Shown: positions 54,500 to 63,170 of the stretch, piece after piece
Numbering within the stretch: the stretch's first letter is position 1
How the letters are laid out: each line of letters begins with the position of its first letter
NCBI GenBank assembly: GCA_004193595.1
Contig: RPGQ01000005.1
Location: 66,021 to 130,020, forward strand
Origin: Desulfobacteraceae bacterium Eth-SRB2
GTDB lineage: Bacteria > Desulfobacterota > Desulfobacteria > Desulfobacterales > UBA11574
Direction of reading: 5' to 3'
DNA length: 64,000 bases
Notes under the pieces: generated by a model
What the model saw: the letters and a program-made list of their open reading frames with translations, nothing else
What the model was told of the DNA's origin: nothing
The model's database searches: none
Position numbers and translations under genes: made by a program

Positions 54500-55657
54500 A
54501 TGAGTAATTCATTCAAGGATGTCAATCCTCCATATCGAAAGAATATGGATTCCGGGGCGGCTGAACAAGATCGGGCCATTCACGATTCCCTGACCTTAAT
54601 CGAGCATAAATACGTAATTACGAGCAACAAACGGGGCGTTGGAAAAACAAGCCTTGCCGCCAATTTAGCAGTTGCCCTTTCAAAAAGAAAGGTAAGAGTC
54701 GGCCTGATCGATCTCGATCTACATGGCACAAATATTTGCAGAATGCTCGGGCTCCAAGGAATTTATGAAACCGGTGCAGATAAGAAATTTGTCCCCGAAT
54801 CCTATTCAGATTATCTGAAAGTGATATCTATTGCATCCATTTTAAAGGATGTGGACCAGACCGTGATCTGGCGAGGGGACTTGAAAACCCATGTCATTCG
54901 CCAGTTCATTGCTGACGTAAATTGGGGTGACCTGGATTATCTTATCATCGATTCCACATCGGGTACGGGTGATGAACCGCTCGCCGTGGCCCAAGCGATC
55001 CAGGATGCCAAAGTCATTTTTGTTTCAACCCCCGAGAGGGAGTATCTGCCTCAGGTAAGAGAATTAATTGATTTATACGAAACCGCCCAAATACCTATTT
55101 TGGGTGTCATAGAAAATGTAAGCGGTTTATGGTGTCAAAAATGCGACAAAACCGGCGAAGCAACGTTCATGGAAGCAAATATCATGTATGTCTCCTACTT
55201 AGGTCGGATTCCCATTGATCCGCACATGCCGGATTGTCTTGCAGCAGGGCAATCCTATCTGGAAAAATACCCGAATTCCGAAGCAGCACATGGATATGGA
55301 TCAATTGTAGATATAATTATTGAAGACAGCCATTCCAAAAAATCTGTAATCAAGAAAATTGCCATTCCAATAGCCGGAGATCGGCTTTTTCCATCTTTTG
55401 GTCATGCAACCGAATTTGCCATTTTCCATATACAAAATCAGCAAATAATAAAAAAGGAAATCTTGCACCCACCTCCCCATGCGCCGGGTGTGTTCCCCGA
55501 TTGGCTTCACGATTTGGGGGTTAGCATTATAATCGCAGGTAACATGGGCTCTAAGGCCATGAAGAATTTTGAAGCAAAGGGCACCACAGTCATCACCGGC
55601 TCCTCAAGTACAAGCCCTGATGAACTGGTTCAACAGCACCTTTTTCAAAACCGGTGA
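54500..55657 (+). CDS. Mrp/MinD-like ATPase fused to a NifX-type domain
   Basis: 385 aa. N-terminal Mrp/NBP35 P-loop ATPase with a divergent deviant Walker A (SNKRGVGKTSLAANLAVALS; the signature Lys and GKT are kept, one Gly is Arg), the IDLDLHGTNICRMLG switch region and DYLIIDSTSGTGDEPLA. A WCQKC pair is at about residue 212. After about residue 275 comes a NifX/FeMo-cofactor-type domain (KKIAIPIAGDRLFPSFGHAT ... GVSIIIAGNMGSKAMKNFEA). This fusion joins an Fe-S carrier ATPase to a cofactor-binding domain. First gene after sigma-54 promoter 4 (GGAGG ribosome site). Confidence 0.92.
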   Translation: MSNSFKDVNPPYRKNMDSGAAEQDRAIHDSLTLIEHKYVITSNKRGVGKTSLAANLAVALSKRKVRVGLIDLDLHGTNICRMLGLQGIYETGADKKFVPESYSDYLKVISIASILKDVDQTVIWRGDLKTHVIRQFIADVNWGDLDYLIIDSTSGTGDEPLAVAQAIQDAKVIFVSTPEREYLPQVRELIDLYETAQIPILGVIENVSGLWCQKCDKTGEATFMEANIMYVSYLGRIPIDPHMPDCLAAGQSYLEKYPNSEAAHGYGSIVDIIIEDSHSKKSVIKKIAIPIAGDRLFPSFGHATEFAIFHIQNQQIIKKEILHPPPHAPGVFPDWLHDLGVSIIIAGNMGSKAMKNFEAKGTTVITGSSSTSPDELVQQHLFQNR

Positions 55658-55745
55658 GGATGTCCCTTTTAATCTGGCTATAATAAGAAGATTAATGGCC
55701 TGGTCTCGGAAGTTGAAGTCCGAGAAGAATGTCAGAGAGGAAAAA

Positions 55746-56351
55746 ATGAGCAGAATGATCGATATCAAAAACACCGAACCGATGTGGACTCTTTATGACC
55801 AGCGAATTGATGGAAGAATCGATGATACTGCAAATATTGCTGGTTTACGACGCGTAGGTTCTGGTGATCAAAAAGTAAAAAAGATGGTTGATAGGAGAGA
55901 ACATCAGCGATTTCAGGTCAAAAAGGATGCAGTTGCTTTCATCAGGTATAGACGTGCCGATCCGATCCGGATCAAAGAATTGAGCATGGGGGAGATTGGG
56001 CTTGCCGTGATCAGGTCCAATCCTTCAAAGCTGGGGAGGATTAAAGATTTGAGCATAAGCGGGCTTGCGTTTCATTATATTGATAATAGTAAGACCCAAG
56101 CCTGTGAACCCTTTAAGTTGGATATATTATTGGCAGATTGCGGTTTTTACCTGGAAAATTTATCATTCGAGCCTATTTCAGATTTTGAATTAGATGACGA
56201 TTTTCCTTTCAATTATATAAAAACGAAGCGGCTTGGCATAAAATTCAAGGAACTGACGCTCAACCAAGTTTCTAAATTAAAATATCTCATCCGCAACTAT
56301 ACGTTAGGCACACAACCCGGACTGCCTTTGTTTTGCACAAAACCATCCTAA
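55746..56351 (+). CDS. PilZ-domain protein
   Basis: 201 aa from ATG 55746 (AGAGGAAAAA upstream). Domain with RREHQRFQVKKDAVAFI (RxxxR motif) and KDLSISGLAFHYID (DxSxxG motif), ending in GIKFKELTLNQVSKLKYLI: a full c-di-GMP-binding PilZ. The N-terminal 60 residues are charged and of unknown role. The frame runs 59 codons further upstream but lacks a ribosome site. It lies in sigma-54 operon 4, paralleling the PilZ-like protein of operon 1. Confidence 0.9.
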   Translation: MSRMIDIKNTEPMWTLYDQRIDGRIDDTANIAGLRRVGSGDQKVKKMVDRREHQRFQVKKDAVAFIRYRRADPIRIKELSMGEIGLAVIRSNPSKLGRIKDLSISGLAFHYIDNSKTQACEPFKLDILLADCGFYLENLSFEPISDFELDDDFPFNYIKTKRLGIKFKELTLNQVSKLKYLIRNYTLGTQPGLPLFCTKPS

Positions 56352-56375
56352 GTTCGTAAATGCTACGATTTTGGA

Positions 56376-56849
56376 ATGCGGGCTGCAAAAGGGGCCATTG
56401 AGGATTTTTCCATGGATCCTCTAACCTTGGAACCTATGAATCTGACCATAGGTAATGTCAGGCCCAAAGGGATTTGTGGCTCAGGACTGATTATAATTGC
56501 AGCCACGTTGTTTGAAATGAGTGTCATTGATAGCAGGGGAAAATTCAACCGAGACCTGGATACTCCGCGCATACGCGAAACAGATGGCATTTTTGATTAT
56601 GTGCTTGCATGGAAGGATGAAACGCAAATCGACAGTGATATTACCCTCACGGAATCGGATCTTGACAATCTCATACGCGCAAAAGGTGCTATTTACAGTG
56701 GTTGTATGACCCTCCTTGAGGAAGTGGGACTGGGTATGCGTGACATTGATCGCATTTTTCTGGCCGGGGGGTTTGGCAGTTATGTGGATCTGGAAAAGGC
56801 TATGACCATTGGTCTTTTGCCTGAAATAGAAAACCGCACGGCTGTTTAA
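56376..56849 (+). pseudogene. ASKHA/DUF4445 metal-cluster activator protein, truncated
   Basis: 157 codons matching only the C-terminal part of ASKHA-type (RACo-like) corrinoid-protein activators: MRAAKGAIEDFSMD, GNVRPKGICGSGLIIIAATL, EVGLGMRDIDRIFLAGGFGS. The N-terminal ferredoxin and middle domains are absent and the C-terminus ends early (ENRTAV). The ATG at 56376 has no ribosome site and a stop lies 5 codons upstream, so this is a remnant kept in the operon. Confidence 0.75.
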
Positions 56850-56875
56850 TCTCTTTCATCACCTAAGGGTAAAAA

Positions 56876-57274
56876 ATGAATATTTTTAGAAAACTAAAAG
56901 AGATGTCAATATTACTGATAGACGATGATGAGTGGATAAGAGATTCACTGAGCATATTATTTGAAATTGAGGGATGCCACTCAACCGCTCTAGAGACCGC
57001 TGAAGAAGGTATGAAAGAACTTAATGGAAAAATCTACGATATTATCATCACCGATTACAGATTACCGGGTATGAATGGCCTGGAGTTTTTTAAAAAAATA
57101 AAGAGATCCCATCCAAACGCCATGGAGGTGCTCATTACCGCCTATCGGAGTAATGACGTGGTTTCTGAGGCAAAGAGGATCGGCATTCAGGATTTTATCG
57201 AGAAGCCGTTCACATCCAAAACCATCGAGGAATCTCTATGCCGGTTGATAGAAAATCGCAAGCGAGACAATTAG
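56876..57274 (+). CDS. Stand-alone receiver (CheY-like) protein
   Basis: 132 aa: DDDEW (residues 16-20), phospho-acceptor Asp60 (IITDYRLPGMNGLEFF), ITAY and IEKPFT. Close paralogue of 34571-34987 over the whole length. No output domain. Last gene of the fourth sigma-54 cluster. Having one such receiver in two separate clusters of the same presumed regulon suggests a regulatory role. Confidence 0.92.
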   Translation: MNIFRKLKEMSILLIDDDEWIRDSLSILFEIEGCHSTALETAEEGMKELNGKIYDIIITDYRLPGMNGLEFFKKIKRSHPNAMEVLITAYRSNDVVSEAKRIGIQDFIEKPFTSKTIEESLCRLIENRKRDN

Positions 57275-57329
57275 AAATCTCATAGGAAATGCCTGCACAT
57301 TACTAAGGAGGAGACAATGCGCAAAGATA

Positions 57330-57590
57330 TTGATTGCATAATGATCATATTTGCCAGATCTTCATGCGACAGGTCATGAATCAGCTTTAATCTATAAACA
57401 CATCACCCGGGCCCATCAGGAAAATGGTCAATTCCCGACCTGTGTCGGGATTGATCCGGCAGACTTTCATATGGCCGGAAATAATGACATAAAACCGGTC
57501 AATGGTCCGGCTGCTGTCCATGGCAGGGGAATTCTTTATCCAGGTTTCTCTATGAAACTGCAATAACATGTCTTGAAGTGTCTTCTCGTC
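57330..57590 (-). pseudogene. Crp/Fnr-family regulator remnant
   Basis: The frame 57569-57387 encodes a cyclic-nucleotide-binding-domain piece (RFYVIISGHMKVCRINPDTG, RELTIFLMGPGDVF). Just after its stop another frame reads HDLSHEDLANMI, the start of a Crp-type helix-turn-helix, with the intervening 60 or so residues missing. Internal deletion and frameshift; not functional. Confidence 0.65.
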
Positions 57591-57886
57591 AAGGCTTGAA
57601 AAGTGAGGTTACAGGCGCAAGACATTAAAACAGACTGAATAGAACGGTGAATCTGATTTCACCTGATAACCTCTCTAATAATTTTTTTGAATATTATGAG
57701 CAATATCCACTTATCTGAAAAAACCGACCGATTGGATAGAGTCAGATAGCCGCTATATTTCCTTTTTCAGCAAAAATCCAGAAGGATTCTTAAAGCAAAG
57801 AAGCTTCCCCAATTTAGTATCTATAATTTCAAATACTTTCAACAGACAAAATTTAATCATTTTAGCTGGTTTCATAAATATTAACT
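57591..57886. other. Gap without gene
   Basis: A/T-rich DNA between the Crp remnant and the endonuclease/phosphatase gene. No promoter, repeat or gene recognised. Confidence 0.4.
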
Positions 57887-58613
57887 TCATAAAAACTTGG
57901 AAATTCGAACTTCGACGATCAGGGGTAAATGGTCAGAAGCAACTCTCGTCAATTCCGTTTTCGGCACCTCAATGCCGATTACCTCAATACCGGGGTTAAC
58001 GAAGACATGATCGATGCGGGCGAATGGAAAACGCCCGAAAAGCGTTTTTTTGGGGCAATGGTTGGCCAGTTCGGCCTGCGCATCGAGAAAAAGGGTGCGT
58101 AGCCTGCGGCACACATCTGAAAAGGGAGACGCATTGAAGTCGCCACATAAAATGATCGGCTCGCGACAATCCGGATGGGATAGCCAGCCGGCGCCGAGTA
58201 ACGCCTCAGCCTGAAACTTGCGTTCGTTTGGCTTCAGACCCAGGTGGGTGTTGATAAACTGGATCTCGGTCCCCTGCCTTGATGGCGACCCAAACTGCTC
58301 CTCTGGGTTCAAGACGCGGCTTGCCGGGCAACCCGGGCAACTTTTCCGCCCTGACCTGGCGCATGGGAAAATGCGTCAGGATAGCGTTGCCATAAAGTCC
58401 TTTTCTAACTTGAATTGTTGGAAGAAAGTGGTAATCCATGTGTAGATATTGAGCGATGAGATCTGCCTGATCAACGCGACCAGTGCGTGCCCTGCCAACG
58501 TCCAGTTCCTGGAGTGCGACAACGTCCGGGCTATACTGGGCGATCACCCGTGCAATCCGCTCAGGTGAAATTTTGCCGTCCATCCCTATACAACTGTGGA
58601 TGTTGTAAGTCAT
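57887..58613 (-). pseudogene. Endonuclease/exonuclease/phosphatase-family protein, frameshifted
   Basis: The N-terminal half (58613-58206) has MTYNIHSCIGMDGKISPERI and VALQELDVGR (EEP catalytic Glu); the C-terminal half (frame of 58312-57887) has INTHLGL, ILCGDFNASPFSDV and RIDHVFVNP ... ASDHLPLIVEV. All catalytic motifs exist, but near 58275 the two halves are in different frames: one extra base. Joined length is about 240 aa, close to normal. Either a recent frameshift or a base error. An IS66 relic abuts its 5' end. Confidence 0.8.
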
Positions 58614-59557
58614 GATGCGAAGTGTCCGTGGGTCGGTGGCTTACTTACATAATCAACAGCTCATTCCTCCCAACCGTATCTCTCAGATGATGAATGATCT
58701 TTATAACGCTCCCGCCAGCGAGGTCACTGTCTTTGATGCCTCGCGTCGAAGTTATGATAACCTTGCTCCATTCGAGACAGCCGTTGTGGAAGCACTCTGT
58801 AAATCCTCCATTCTCAATGTCGATGAAAGCGGCGTACGTACTAACGGCAAACTCCACTGGCTGCACACTGCAAGCACAAAAGCATTAACCTTCTTCGGTA
58901 TCCATGAAAGACGCGGTACTGAGGCCATGGATTATTTCAATATATTGCCAAATTTTTATGGACGTCTCATTCATGATTTCTGAAAACTTTATCTCTCATA
59001 TAACTGCAAACACGGTTTGTGTGATGCTCATCACCTACGGGAACTTACTTTCCTGTTCGAACAGCAGGATCAAGCGTGGGCAAAAAATATGTTCGACCTG
59101 CTATTGGCCATTAATGATTTTGTCTCTAAGCAAACCGAACAGTTAACTGCAAAACAAAAAATACCGCGATCTTATTGCCGAAGGATGGAAGTATAACCCT
59201 CTTTCTGATCCGCCACTCAAAAAAAAGAAAAGAGGCAGGCCCAAAAAGACCAAGGCTCAAAATCTACTCGTACGTCTCGGTGAGCATGAGTCCTCTGTGC
59301 TTGCTTTCCTTCATGACATAAATGTTCCATTTTCAAACAACCTAGCCGAACAAGATATTCGAATGATCAAAGTTCGCCTGAAAATATCAGGCTGTTTCCG
59401 CACAATACAAGAGGCAAAATACTTTGCCCGAATAAGAAGCTACCTTTCTACAGCAAGAAAGCAAAACCGTAACATTCTGGATTCAATTACCGAAGCAATC
59501 GCCGGTCATCCTTTTATACCTGCGCAACAAAAATCATTACAAAATTATTTCACCTGA
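58612..59557 (+). mobile_element. IS66-family transposase relic
   Basis: N-terminal part (58612-58983): YLHNQQLIPPNRISQMMNDL ... LNVDESGVRTNGKLHWLHTA, the IS66 TnpC core with a D-E pair, to FYGRLIHDF. Frame breaks then give LCDAHHLRELTFLFEQQDQAW (about 59015-59080), RGRPKKTKAQNLLVR, and the C-terminal frame DINVPFSNNLAEQDIRMIKV ... CFRTIQEAKYFARIRSYLST to about 59557. At least two frameshifts; the 5' end is missing. No tnpA/tnpB. Confidence 0.8.
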
Positions 59558-59625
59558 GTAGTTACAAAAAATGAATGTCAAGAAAAAAATCATCAACAAG
59601 ACCTAAAACTTGAAAACCGAAGTTT

Positions 59626-59934
59626 GACGGTCTCGTAAAAAGTCGTAAATTCGCTTTTGTCGTCATTCCGGCGAAAGCCTGAATCCAGTAAATTCAGCAG
59701 TTAGCGAGAGATAAAAGTTTTCAGAAATCGCGAATGAGACGTCCATGTAAATCAAGACAGTTGGTGATTTAGCTTAAATTATCCAGGTGTCAGGTTTTGG
59801 GTTTCCGCTCTTACGTCACTCTCTCCTGACACCTGACACCTGATCTTCAAATCGCTGTGATAAGGAATGAATGGCTGCCGTAAACCAACAGCCGTGAATT
59901 ACACTCAGGTTTTGAGACTTTTTACAAATTTATC
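59626..59934. repeat. Composite MITE-like element with GTAAAAAGTC ends
   Basis: Left end GACGGTCTCGTAAAAAGTC (59626-59644), right end GACTTTTTACAAATTTATC (59916-59934, degenerate). Inside are CATTCCGGCGAAAGCCTGAA (shared in type with 9348-9480) and an inverted GGTGTCAGG / CTGACACC pair. About 309 bp, longer than the other copies, possibly two nested elements. Confidence 0.55.
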
Positions 59935-59982
59935 AATAATTGTCACTTGACAATTTTCAATGGCGATTTATCCTCTATTTAA

Positions 59983-59996
59983 GTAAATCGATTTAC
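59983..59996. promoter_or_regulatory. 14-bp palindrome upstream of hsp20 genes
   Basis: GTAAATCGATTTAC is a perfect palindrome about 100 bp before the first Hsp20 start. It could be an operator for heat-shock control, but does not match the HrcA CIRCE element. Assignment is tentative. Confidence 0.35.
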
Positions 59997-60090
59997 CAAA
60001 TGTGTGGTTGAAAACTCTCCAAAGAGAGTAATGAAAAATAGCGAATGGTATCCCAAAAAATTTATTACTATAATAAAGGAGGGAAAAGCA

Positions 60091-60549
60091 ATGATACTTA
60101 GAAGCGTCATAAATTGGCCCACACGAGGTTGGAGAAGTCCGTTTGATGAACTCGAACGGATACAAAGAGAGATGGATTGGCTTTCCGAAGGATTAACAGG
60201 TAGGCCATCCACCGAATTTTCAGCCGGGGTTTTTCCGTTAGTCAATGTAACAGAAGATAAGGATAATTATTATGTCCGTGCGGAATTACCGGGGATAAAG
60301 GCTGATAAAGTTGATATGTCGGTTACGGGTAATAGCCTGTCCATCGCTGGCGAGAGAAAAATTACCCCTGAAAATGGCGATTATCACAGAAGAGAAAGGG
60401 AAGAGGGAAAATTCAGCAGAATAATTAGCTTCCCGATGCAGATTGATCAGTCCAAAGTGGAAGCGCAGGCCTCTGATGGTATTCTAACGGTAGTCTTACC
60501 CAAGTCAGAAACAGAAAAACCGAGGCAGATTGCCGTTAAAGCAGCGTAA
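60091..60549 (+). CDS. Hsp20/alpha-crystallin small heat-shock protein
   Basis: 152 aa from ATG 60091 (AAGGAGGG upstream). N-terminal WRSPFDELERIQREMDWL, then the alpha-crystallin domain: PLVNVTEDKDNYYVRAELPG, GNSLSIAGERKI, FSRIISFPMQID, and the terminal ASDGILTVVLPKSE. ATP-independent holdase. Followed 34 bp later by a second Hsp20. Both share an operon ending in a clear terminator. Confidence 0.95.
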   Translation: MILRSVINWPTRGWRSPFDELERIQREMDWLSEGLTGRPSTEFSAGVFPLVNVTEDKDNYYVRAELPGIKADKVDMSVTGNSLSIAGERKITPENGDYHRREREEGKFSRIISFPMQIDQSKVEAQASDGILTVVLPKSETEKPRQIAVKAA

Positions 60550-60583
60550 AGGATTGAATAAGGTTTGAGAGGAGGTATAGAAA

Positions 60584-60994
60584 ATGACAGACAGCAAAAG
60601 TAAAACATTGCAGGCAAAAAGAAAGGCGGAGGTAACAGCTCCTGCTGAGCAGACACGCCCGGGTCCAACCTTTATACCGGCAGTGGATATCGTTGAAACA
60701 GATCAGGAGGTCACCGTGCTGGCTGATATGCCTGGTGTTGGGACAAAGGACATAAATATTGACCTTCGTGACGACATGCTCACCTTGGTAGGTAATGCAG
60801 CATCTCCAGAAGGTGAAAATGAATTGGATGTTTTCAGGGAATATCTAACAGGCAAGTATGCCAGACAATTCACACTTTCCCACGAGATTGATCAGTCCAA
60901 GATTGGTGCCGAAATGAAGGACGGCGTGCTCAGATTGAAGCTCCCAAAATTGGAAGCAGCCAAACCTCGCAAGATAACCGTTAAGGTCGGGTAA
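60584..60994 (+). CDS. Hsp20/alpha-crystallin small heat-shock protein
   Basis: 136 aa. Less similar to the first than expected for a recent duplicate: N-terminal PGPTFIPAVDIVETDQEVTV, core ADMPGVGTKDINIDLRDDML, ARQFTLSHEIDQSKI and end DGVLRLKLPKLE. GAGGAGG ribosome site. Paired Hsp20 genes of two classes may make mixed oligomers. Confidence 0.94.
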   Translation: MTDSKSKTLQAKRKAEVTAPAEQTRPGPTFIPAVDIVETDQEVTVLADMPGVGTKDINIDLRDDMLTLVGNAASPEGENELDVFREYLTGKYARQFTLSHEIDQSKIGAEMKDGVLRLKLPKLEAAKPRKITVKVG

Positions 60995-61028
60995 AGCCCT
61001 AAGGTTGCAGACCAACTTTCACCAAAAA

Positions 61029-61059
61029 CCCTGCTTGCAGCTCAAGCAGGGCTTTTTTT
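61029..61059 (+). terminator. Rho-independent terminator after hsp20 pair
   Basis: Perfect 9-bp stem CCCTGCTTG (61029-61037) / CAAGCAGGG (61043-61051), loop CAGCT, followed by C and seven T. It ends the Hsp20 operon 35 bp after the stop codon. Confidence 0.9.
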
Positions 61060-61074
61060 AGCAATCCGTGCGAA

Positions 61075-61302
61075 TCAGTTAAATATCTCCGCCAAAAATT
61101 GCTTTTTTGTCGGCCATAAGGTTATGCATTCCCATGATCTGATACATTTTGAGGAGTGAAATAAGCCAACTGATTGTTGACTCTGCTCCCTAGTTCTCAT
61201 TGACTCCATCCGGTTGAAGGCCATCGCAGCACCCACCTGTTTCAAAATCATATAGGGCTGCATTGAGATCATTTCGGCCAAGAAACCATCCCTTTGCCTC
61301 AT
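61075..61302 (-). pseudogene. Unidentified C-terminal coding fragment
   Basis: The minus strand carries FLAEMISMQPYMILKQVGAA and AMAFNRMESMR, then the protein-like sense shifts to another frame (TISWLISLLKMYQIMGMHNL, MADKKAIFGGDI) ending at TAA. Together they look like the tail of a larger soluble protein, with one frameshift. The family is not recognised. Confidence 0.45.
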
Positions 61303-61434
61303 TTAATTTATACGTATTGTTTTTCTATGCTAAATTCTACAGAATTATAATTAATATAAGCCATTCCCCTGCTTCCCAGAATATATTTTTGGAAAAACCG
61401 GAACAATTTTAGCTTGCTTATTTTATACAATTTG

Positions 61435-61463
61435 TTGACATTGACAACTAAATTTTGTGATAT
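61435..61463 (+). promoter_or_regulatory. Sigma-70-like promoter of the ABC operon
   Basis: TTGACA (61435-61440), 17-bp spacer, TGATAT (61458-61463); a second TTGACA overlaps at 61441-61446. This lies about 50 bp before the ATPase ATG (61516). Confidence 0.6.
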
Positions 61464-61515
61464 ATTGTTATCCATTAAATAGTGTTTTTAAATTGTCAAA
61501 AAGAAAGGAAAAACC

Positions 61516-62454
61516 ATGATCCATATTGAAAATTTAACTAAATATTACAAAGAGTTCTGCGCTGTGGATCAGATCAGTCTCGACATTAAAAGAGGTGAAA
61601 TCCTTGGTTTGCTGGGTCCGAACGGCGCAGGTAAAACAACCACCTTGCGGATGCTGACCGGCTATTTTATGCCCACATCCGGAACCATTCGTGTAAAGGA
61701 CTATCAGCTTGACGAAAATTTGCTGGAAATCAAAAAGCTGATGGGATACCTTCCGGAATCCGCACCCCTGTACCACGGCATGCTGGTTTACGACTATCTG
61801 GATTACGTTGCAGGACTAAGGGGACTGGATAAAAATAAGAAAATTTCCAGAATCCGGCAGCTTGTGGATTTGTGCGGGCTGGATGAAATTATGCACCGGA
61901 GTATCAGTGAACTGTCCAAAGGATTAAATCAGCGGGTGGGTCTGGCCCACGCCATGATGGATGATCCGGAAATTTTGATCCTTGATGAACCCACTTCAGG
62001 TCTGGATCCCAATCAGATCGCTGAGATACGCGAAATCATCCGGCAGATCGGGGAAGAAAAAACCGTAATTCTTTCAACCCATATCCTGAGCGAAGTTGAG
62101 GCGACCTGTGACCGGGTGGTAATCATCGATAAAGGAAAGATCGTCGCAAACGACCGGATGGAAAATCTCAAGCAATCCACAGATCAAACACATTTTATCC
62201 ATTTAGATATTCTGAAAGCAAATTTTCAAGACGTACACGATAATTTAAGCGGAATTGACGGCGTGGTAGGAATTGAAAAAATTAATGAAAAACCAAACGG
62301 CCCGCTGAGCGTGAAAATTGCCTGCAAATCCGCTTCCGATCTGAGAGAACCCGTTTATCATGCCATAAAACAAACCGATTGGGTTCTCATCGAGTTTCAT
62401 CAGGAGACCAAAACTCTTGAAACCATATTCCGCGAGTTGACCGAGGAGGACTGA
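61516..62454 (+). CDS. ABC transporter ATPase, GldA-like
   Basis: 312 aa. Walker A GPNGAGKTT, signature LSKGLNQRVGLAHAM, Walker B ILILDEPTSGLDPNQ, H-loop STH, and a C-terminal about 90-residue extension typical of GldA/NosF-type ATPases. It is followed after 1 bp by a permease and then a GldG-like subunit. In other bacteria this trio serves gliding, copper-site assembly or unknown export. No other gliding genes are present here. Confidence 0.94.
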   Translation: MIHIENLTKYYKEFCAVDQISLDIKRGEILGLLGPNGAGKTTTLRMLTGYFMPTSGTIRVKDYQLDENLLEIKKLMGYLPESAPLYHGMLVYDYLDYVAGLRGLDKNKKISRIRQLVDLCGLDEIMHRSISELSKGLNQRVGLAHAMMDDPEILILDEPTSGLDPNQIAEIREIIRQIGEEKTVILSTHILSEVEATCDRVVIIDKGKIVANDRMENLKQSTDQTHFIHLDILKANFQDVHDNLSGIDGVVGIEKINEKPNGPLSVKIACKSASDLREPVYHAIKQTDWVLIEFHQETKTLETIFRELTEED

Positions 62455-62455
62455 C

Positions 62456-63160
62456 ATGCAGCAAGTTATCCGTATTTGCAATAAGGAACTAAAAGACTAT
62501 TTCATATCCCCCATCGCCTATATCGTTATATCTATTTTTCTACTGGTGACCGGGTGGTTCTTTTTTACAACCTTTTTCTATTATAATCAGGCTGACCTGA
62601 GAAACTTTTTTAATCTGCTTCCCATTACTTTTTCCTTCCTGATCCCGGCAGTCACCATGAGATTGTTTTCCGAGGAATTGAACGTGGGATCTTACGAGAT
62701 GCTCCTCACCCTGCCGGTGACGTTTAAGGATATCCTTCTGGGGAAATTTTTAGCCGGCGTTTTATTCGTTGCCGCGGCCCTGGTGCCGACCCTTGCCTAT
62801 CCCATATTCATCGCCTTTATGGGCCAGCTCGAATGGGGAGCTGTGGCAGGAGGCTATCTGGGGGCTCTTTTACTGGGCGCGTCTTTTGTAGCTGTGGGGC
62901 TTTTTGCATCGTCATTGACCCGTAATCAGATCATCGCCTTTATAGTGGGCATGGCGATTTGTTTTACGTTGACCTTGATCGACAAAATGATCTTTTTCTT
63001 TCCCGCGTCCCTGTTGGGGGTTATCGGGTATCTGGGTGCTGATTTTCATTTCCAAAACATCGCCAAAGGGATTATCGATTCTCGGGATATTGTCTATTTT
63101 TTAAGTGTGGTCTTCATCGGTCTCTACGGTACCCATCTGGTCATGCAAGAAAAGAATTAA
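62456..63160 (+). CDS. ABC-2-type permease, GldF-like
   Basis: 234 aa, six membrane helices: YFISPIAYIVISIFLLVTGW first, the FFNLLPITFSFLIPAVTMRL and LLTLPVTFKDILLGKF coupling region, ending LYGTHLVMQEKN. ABC-2 membrane fold as in NosY/GldF. One base separates it from the ATPase stop; ten bases separate it from the next gene. Confidence 0.93.
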   Translation: MQQVIRICNKELKDYFISPIAYIVISIFLLVTGWFFFTTFFYYNQADLRNFFNLLPITFSFLIPAVTMRLFSEELNVGSYEMLLTLPVTFKDILLGKFLAGVLFVAAALVPTLAYPIFIAFMGQLEWGAVAGGYLGALLLGASFVAVGLFASSLTRNQIIAFIVGMAICFTLTLIDKMIFFFPASLLGVIGYLGADFHFQNIAKGIIDSRDIVYFLSVVFIGLYGTHLVMQEKN

Positions 63161-63170
63161 GGAGAATAAC

